Shown: one piece after another, positions 57,796 to 63,986 of the stretch
Layout of the letters: every line of letters starts with the position of its first letter
How positions within the stretch are numbered: position 1 is the stretch's first letter
DNA from: Pararhodospirillum oryzae
GTDB taxonomy: Bacteria > Pseudomonadota > Alphaproteobacteria > Rhodospirillales > Rhodospirillaceae
Direction: 5' to 3'
Assembly: GCF_007992075.1 (NCBI RefSeq)
Contig: NZ_BJZO01000010.1
Location: 1 to 63,986, forward strand
DNA: 63,986 bases
Notes under the pieces: model-generated
Told to the model about the DNA's origin: nothing
What the model saw: only the letters and a program-made list of their open reading frames with translations
Database searches by the model: none
Made by a program: the position numbers and the translations under genes

Positions 57796-57878
57796 ATTTG
57801 GGCAACAAAACCGGGACGGTTCCGGGGCGGCCCAAGGCGGGAGCCCCGTTGACCGGGCCCATGAGGGACGGATGAATC

Positions 57879-60469
<2,591 letters not shown>

Positions 60470-60476
<7 letters not shown>

Positions 60477-61495
60477 ACGTCTCGGCCAGCGCCCCGCCCG
60501 TGCCCGCCCTTGACCGGGCGGCGGGGCGCTGGCTGGTGGAAGCAGCCGCCCGGCGCTATCTGTCGGCCCGGCGGATGCGCGTGCGGCCTTTCGTGGACGC
60601 GACCTTTACCTTCGGGGCCAGCCTGGACCTGCACCGGGCCGCCCTGGGCTGGGACATCGCCCGCGCGCCCCTGAACGCGGTGCTGGCGGTGCCCCAGGTC
60701 GCGGTGATGGGCTCGGCGTGGGCCCTGGGGCAGGGCGGACGGCTGTGGGCTCCGGCCGGCCGGGCCGGGCGCTGGCTGGGGCGGGTGACCTTGATCGTGC
60801 CCACCGACGTGGGGCGCGACCTGACGTTTCGCCTGTTTCGCGATTTCCTGGAACTGCCCTACGACGACGGCCCCGGGCGGCGCGCGACCCGCGACGCCCT
60901 GGCCGAGGAAATCCTGGCCGATCCCGCCTTGCGGGCCTGGATCGCCGCCGCCCTGGCGCCGGTGGTGGCACGGGGGGACGACCCGGCCTTTCGCGCCCGC
61001 CTCGACCGCACACTGGCGTCGTACGTGGGCAGCCGGGCGGCGGCGGCCGAATTGCTGAATGCCTTTTTGTGCCTGGGGGCCGGGCTTGCCACCACCCATG
61101 CCGTGACCCCGGGCACCTGGGGGCTTTCGGGCGCCCTGGCCGGGCTGATCACCCAGAAGCTGGCCGTGGCCACCTTTCCGCTGGGCTCGGGCGCGGGGGC
61201 GGCGTGGCACGCTTTGGTCCCGGCGGCGGTGCCGGGCGCGGTGCTGGCGGCGTCGGCGGCCTCGGTGATGGGGGCGGCCGCCGTGGTCGGTGCCTTCGCC
61301 GGCGTGATCACCGATCCCGTGCAACGCCGCCTGGGCTGGCACCAGCGCCGTTTGCACCGTGTGGTGGATGCCCTGGAAAGCGACCTGCTGGGCCCCGCCT
61401 CGCGGCCTCTGGGTTTACGCGACCACTACGTGGCCCGTGTGTTCGATCTTGTTGACCTTCTCCTGGCCGCGCATCGCCTGAGCCTGGGGCGGTAG
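60470..61495 (+). CDS. Multi-span membrane protein of unknown function, overlapping clpB
   Basis: The 341-residue protein has several Ala/Gly-rich hydrophobic stretches (residues about 65-85, 195-225, 240-285) and charged ends. I do not recognise a family. The GTG start lies inside clpB (seven-base overlap), so translation is likely coupled to the chaperone. Another start further in is possible. A link to protein quality control is an inference from this overlap only. Confidence 0.65.
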
Positions 61496-61709
61496 GGGAG
61501 GGAGGAAACAGGGAGAGGAAGAGGGCAGGGCGAAGGCCCTTTTTTGGGCTTGCCTCCGGCGGGAGATCGTGCCATCCTCAAGGGATCGACTTTACTTCTG
61601 GGCAATCGTCTGGCACTCGCCGACCCTCTCCCCGACGTGATTTTGACGCCCGTTCGCACTCCTGCGGCGGGCAACTCCGATCGGGAAATGCTCCCCAGGA
61701 GGCTCCCCC
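61496..61709 (+). promoter_or_regulatory. Leader of the cold-shock gene
   Basis: The 214 bases before the cold-shock gene contain no gene. Cold-shock mRNAs often have long structured leaders that control translation by temperature, and this spacing fits. A ribosome site (CAGGAGG) lies at 61697-61703. Confidence 0.4.
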
Positions 61710-61919
61710 ATGACCGTGGGTACCGTTAAGTGGTTCAATAGCACCAAGGGCTTTGGCTTCATCGAGCCCGAGGATGGTTCCGGTGACGTTTTCGTTCACA
61801 TTTCCGCCGTCGAGCGCTCGGGCATGGGCAGCCTTCGCGAAGGCCAGAAGCTGACGTTCGACGTGGTTCGCGATCCGCGGAAGGGCAAGACGGCGGCCGA
61901 GAACCTGCGGGCTCTTTGA
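61710..61919 (+). CDS. CspA-family cold-shock protein
   Basis: The 69-residue protein is a single cold-shock domain with the RNA-binding motifs [11 protein letters not shown] (RNP1-like) and [10 protein letters not shown] (RNP2-like). It binds single-stranded RNA and melts secondary structure. AGGAGG lies six bases before the ATG. A strong terminator follows, so it is a single-gene transcript. Confidence 0.96.
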   Translation: MTVGTVKWFNSTKGFGFIEPEDGSGDVFVHISAVERSGMGSLREGQKLTFDVVRDPRKGKTAAENLRAL

Positions 61920-61948
61920 TCCTCTTCCTTTTTTCCGCACGATTTCAT

Positions 61949-61988
61949 GGGTGGTGGCATGATTCCCATGCCGCCGCCCTTTTTTTTT
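61949..61988 (+). terminator. Rho-independent terminator between the cold-shock gene and infA
   Basis: GGGTGGTGGCATG (61949-61961) pairs with CATGCCGCCGCCC (61967-61979), allowing two G-T pairs, followed by nine Ts (61980-61988). The infA ribosome site starts immediately after. Confidence 0.9.
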
Positions 61989-61999
61989 GGGAGGACCGC

Positions 62000-62278
62000 A
62001 TGGCCAAGGAAGAATTTCTGGAATTCGAAGGCAAGATCGACGAAGCCTTTCCCGATGGCCGCTTTCGGGTCACACTGGAAAACGGCCACGAGATCATTGC
62101 CTATACCGCCGGCCGCATGCGCAAGAGCCGGATCCGCTCCCTGGTTGGCGACCGCGTGACCGTGGAAATGACTCCCTATGACCTGACCAAGGGGCGCATT
62201 ACCTACCGTCACAAGGACGAACGCTTTTCCGTGGGCCCCGCCTCCGGCCCCCGTCGCCCGCCGCCCCGCCGCCGATAA
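62000..62278 (+). CDS. infA: Translation initiation factor IF-1
   Basis: IF-1 blocks the ribosomal A site during initiation. The 92-residue protein is an S1-like OB fold: [55 protein letters not shown]. The C-terminus is extended by a basic Pro/Arg tail of about 20 residues ([10 protein letters not shown]), longer than the usual 72-residue protein. GGGAGG lies five bases before the ATG. Confidence 0.94.
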   Translation: MAKEEFLEFEGKIDEAFPDGRFRVTLENGHEIIAYTAGRMRKSRIRSLVGDRVTVEMTPYDLTKGRITYRHKDERFSVGPASGPRRPPPRRR

Positions 62279-62378
62279 GCCCACCGGAGCGCCAGGGCAG
62301 AGGATATCCGTGCGGGGGCGTGGCGTTGCAAGGGCTCCGGGATGAGCGCCGTGCACGACCCAGCAAAAGGGGAAGTCC

Positions 62379-63773
62379 ATGCGGTTGCATGCTCTGACGC
62401 TTGCCAACTACCGATGCTTCGATCGGTTGGAGATCGATTTTCATCCCGAGATTACCGTGCTTGTCGCGCCTAATGGCGGGGGCAAGACCACGGTTCTGGA
62501 TGCCGCCCGGGTCGCCCTGTGGCCGTTCGTCAAGGGGTTCGACCTGGGCAGCCAAAGCGGGAAAGGCGCCTCGATCCAGACCGACGATGTGCGCCTCACG
62601 CTTCAGGCGGGCGGAAACATGGAGCCGCAGGTGCCCTGCCGCGTTGAGGCCTGCGGTGACTGGGACGAGGAACACCGGGCGCTGACATGGACGCAAACCC
62701 GGGAGCGCGTCAAGGCGGGCACCAACACCTTGGGCGATGCCACGAGCAAGGCTCTGACCCGGCGTGCGAGGACCCTGGAAGAGCGCGTGCGCGCGGGGAA
62801 CGACCCCGTGATCTTGCCGCTAATGACCTATCTTGGGACATCGCGCCTTTGGTACGAGGGGCGGTTTACCTCGACGGCGGAAGACGTGGCGCTGGACACC
62901 AGCACCTATTCCCGGACATCTGGGTATTTGAATTGCCTGTCGTATTCCTCCAGCTTCAAGACGTTTTCATCCTGGTATGGATGGGTCTTCAGGAGCTACC
63001 GCGAGGAACAGATTCAGGCCCTTGAACAGCAGGTTCCCCTTGGCGCGACTGGCCGGCATTTTGCCGCCATGATCGAGGTGGTGAAAAACGCGGTCGATGC
63101 GTTGGTCCGCGAAGCCACCGGCTGGCATGACCTGGAGTACAAGGCAAGCGCCAACCAGCATCTTGTCATGCACCATGAGACGTTCGGTATTTTTCAGGTG
63201 GATCGCCTGAGCGATGGCGTGCGCAATGCCATTGCGATGGTCGCCGATCTGGCCTTTCGGGCCTACAAGCTGAACCCCCATCTGGGAACCCAGGCCGCGC
63301 GCGAAACGCCGGGGGTTGCGCTGATCGACGAAGTGGACATGTTTTTGCACCCGTCATGGCAGCAAACCATTCTTGCCTCGTTGCGCCAAGCCTTTCCCCG
63401 CCTTCAGTTCATCGTCACCACCCACAGCCCGCAGGTTTTGACCACGGTCCGGCGAGAGTGTATTCGCCTGCTGGAACAAGACGCGCGCGGAGCCTGGCTC
63501 GCCCGCCTTCCCGATCAGGAAATGAAGGGCATGGAAAGCGCGGTGGCCTTGAACGACCTCATGCAGGTGAATCCGGTTCCACCGGTTGCCGAAGCAACAT
63601 GGATGGAAAACTACACGGCCATGATTGAACAAGGCACGCACGAGGACGCCCAAGGAGTGGCCTTGCGTCATCAACTTGTTGATTTTTATGGCCCTCATCA
63701 CCCCCTTGTTCTCGAAGCCGATCGCTTGATTCGTTTCCAGGCCTTCAAACGAAAAGCGGCTCAGCGCGGGTAA
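62379..63773 (+). CDS. PtuA-like AAA ATPase of a Septu-type defence pair
   Basis: The 464-residue protein opens RLHALTLANYRCFDRLEIDF with Walker A APNGGGKTT (residues 30-38), signature VDRLSDGVRNAIAM, Walker B VALIDEVDMFLHP and FIVTTHSPQVLTTV. Septu pairs an ATPase with an HNH nuclease, and an HNH-type gene follows seven bases downstream. The PtuA assignment rests on this layout and domain type; other ATPase/HNH modules, including retron-linked ones, look similar. No reverse transcriptase or RNA gene fits between infA and this gene. Confidence 0.75.
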   Translation: MRLHALTLANYRCFDRLEIDFHPEITVLVAPNGGGKTTVLDAARVALWPFVKGFDLGSQSGKGASIQTDDVRLTLQAGGNMEPQVPCRVEACGDWDEEHRALTWTQTRERVKAGTNTLGDATSKALTRRARTLEERVRAGNDPVILPLMTYLGTSRLWYEGRFTSTAEDVALDTSTYSRTSGYLNCLSYSSSFKTFSSWYGWVFRSYREEQIQALEQQVPLGATGRHFAAMIEVVKNAVDALVREATGWHDLEYKASANQHLVMHHETFGIFQVDRLSDGVRNAIAMVADLAFRAYKLNPHLGTQAARETPGVALIDEVDMFLHPSWQQTILASLRQAFPRLQFIVTTHSPQVLTTVRRECIRLLEQDARGAWLARLPDQEMKGMESAVALNDLMQVNPVPPVAEATWMENYTAMIEQGTHEDAQGVALRHQLVDFYGPHHPLVLEADRLIRFQAFKRKAAQRG

Positions 63774-63780
63774 GGTCCCC

Positions 63781-63986
63781 ATGCACAAGCTCGATCGCAC
63801 CCGCGCCCCGGTGCCCGAATGCCTGGAACAGTACAAGAGCAGTTCCAAGACCTGGGAGGATCTGGGCTCTAGATGCAAAAAGGAGGTGCGCCATAGTTTA
63901 AAATGCATGCAGGGGTTGGCGGGATACGGAAGCCATCCGGTCGTTCTTTGCGCCTATTGCGAAGGATCGTTGGATGCGGGGTCTCA
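63781..63986 (+). CDS. HNH-type nuclease, PtuB/TIGR02646-like, cut by window end
   Basis: Only the first 68 or so residues are in the window. They read MHKLDRTRAPVPECLEQYKS, then WEDLGSRCKKEV and finally CAYCEGSLDAGSH. The Cys-x-x-Cys pair is the start of a zinc-bound HNH nuclease of the TIGR02646/PtuB type, known as the effector of Septu systems. The catalytic HNH core should lie just after the window. It starts seven bases after the ATPase stop. Confidence 0.7.
   Translation, partial: MHKLDRTRAPVPECLEQYKSSSKTWEDLGSRCKKEVRHSLKCMQGLAGYGSHPVVLCAYCEGSLDAGS

Noticed and set aside
57731-57878. Heat-shock sigma-32 promoter before clpB
   Set aside because: Expected by family, but no convincing -35/-10 pair could be read.

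Overview
The window is high-GC DNA with alphaproteobacterial gene content. The alpha-type phosphoserine transaminase SerC, a RamB/ScfR-type regulator, a large MotA/MotB pair and a Bpt-type leucyltransferase suggest a Rhodospirillales-like organism. The exact genus is an inference; no rRNA or tRNA gene was seen to fix it. Most of the window is housekeeping sequence. It is broken by four lower-GC or defence-flavoured accessory patches.

Layout: 1-3453 holds the end of an M23 peptidase, then serC and serA (serine biosynthesis). 3516-8860 is an acquired island. It starts with remnants of a HigB/HigA module and a tyrosine recombinase and ends with a dead IS481-type transposase. Between them lies a tightly overlapped four-gene operon: HARE-HTH/NUDIX/P-loop kinase fusion, SAM methyltransferase, SIR2-family protein and HAM1/RdgB-like nucleotide pyrophosphatase. 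8863-12685 (minus strand) is a complete siaABCD c-di-GMP signalling operon. bpt, motB and motA follow, all on the minus strand.

16267-22749 holds a flavin reductase, a penicillin acylase-type Ntn hydrolase, an aldehyde dehydrogenase and an orphan TRAP-type binding protein with a long Pro/Ala-rich tail. 22926-24670 is an AAA ATPase plus DUF4276 (TOPRIM-like) pair, probably a two-gene defence module. 24834-37387 carries metabolic and envelope genes (alpha/beta hydrolase, SAM hydrolase family, MBL hydrolase, bacteriohemerythrin, glutamine synthetase-like ligase, MFS transporter, OmpA lipoprotein, rlmN, ScfR-type regulator). 37463-48506 holds a chemoreceptor, a periplasmic binding protein, a GGDEF-EAL protein, bamD, recN, ligA and a diguanylate cyclase.

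48758-54279 is a second accessory cassette: a WYL regulator, two small proteins whose paired zinc knuckles bracket a glycine-zipper membrane hairpin, an intact IS5-family element with inverted repeats, and two larger glycine-zipper membrane proteins of unknown function. After it come a YidE/AspT-like transporter, a FadL-type porin, clpB with an overlapping membrane-protein gene, a cold-shock gene and infA. The window ends inside a Septu-like pair (ATPase plus HNH nuclease).

The best candidates for undescribed biology are the NUDIX-kinase/methyltransferase/SIR2/HAM1 operon and the WYL/glycine-zipper cassette. Both assignments rest on domain recognition by eye and on gene order. No homology search or structure prediction could be run here.
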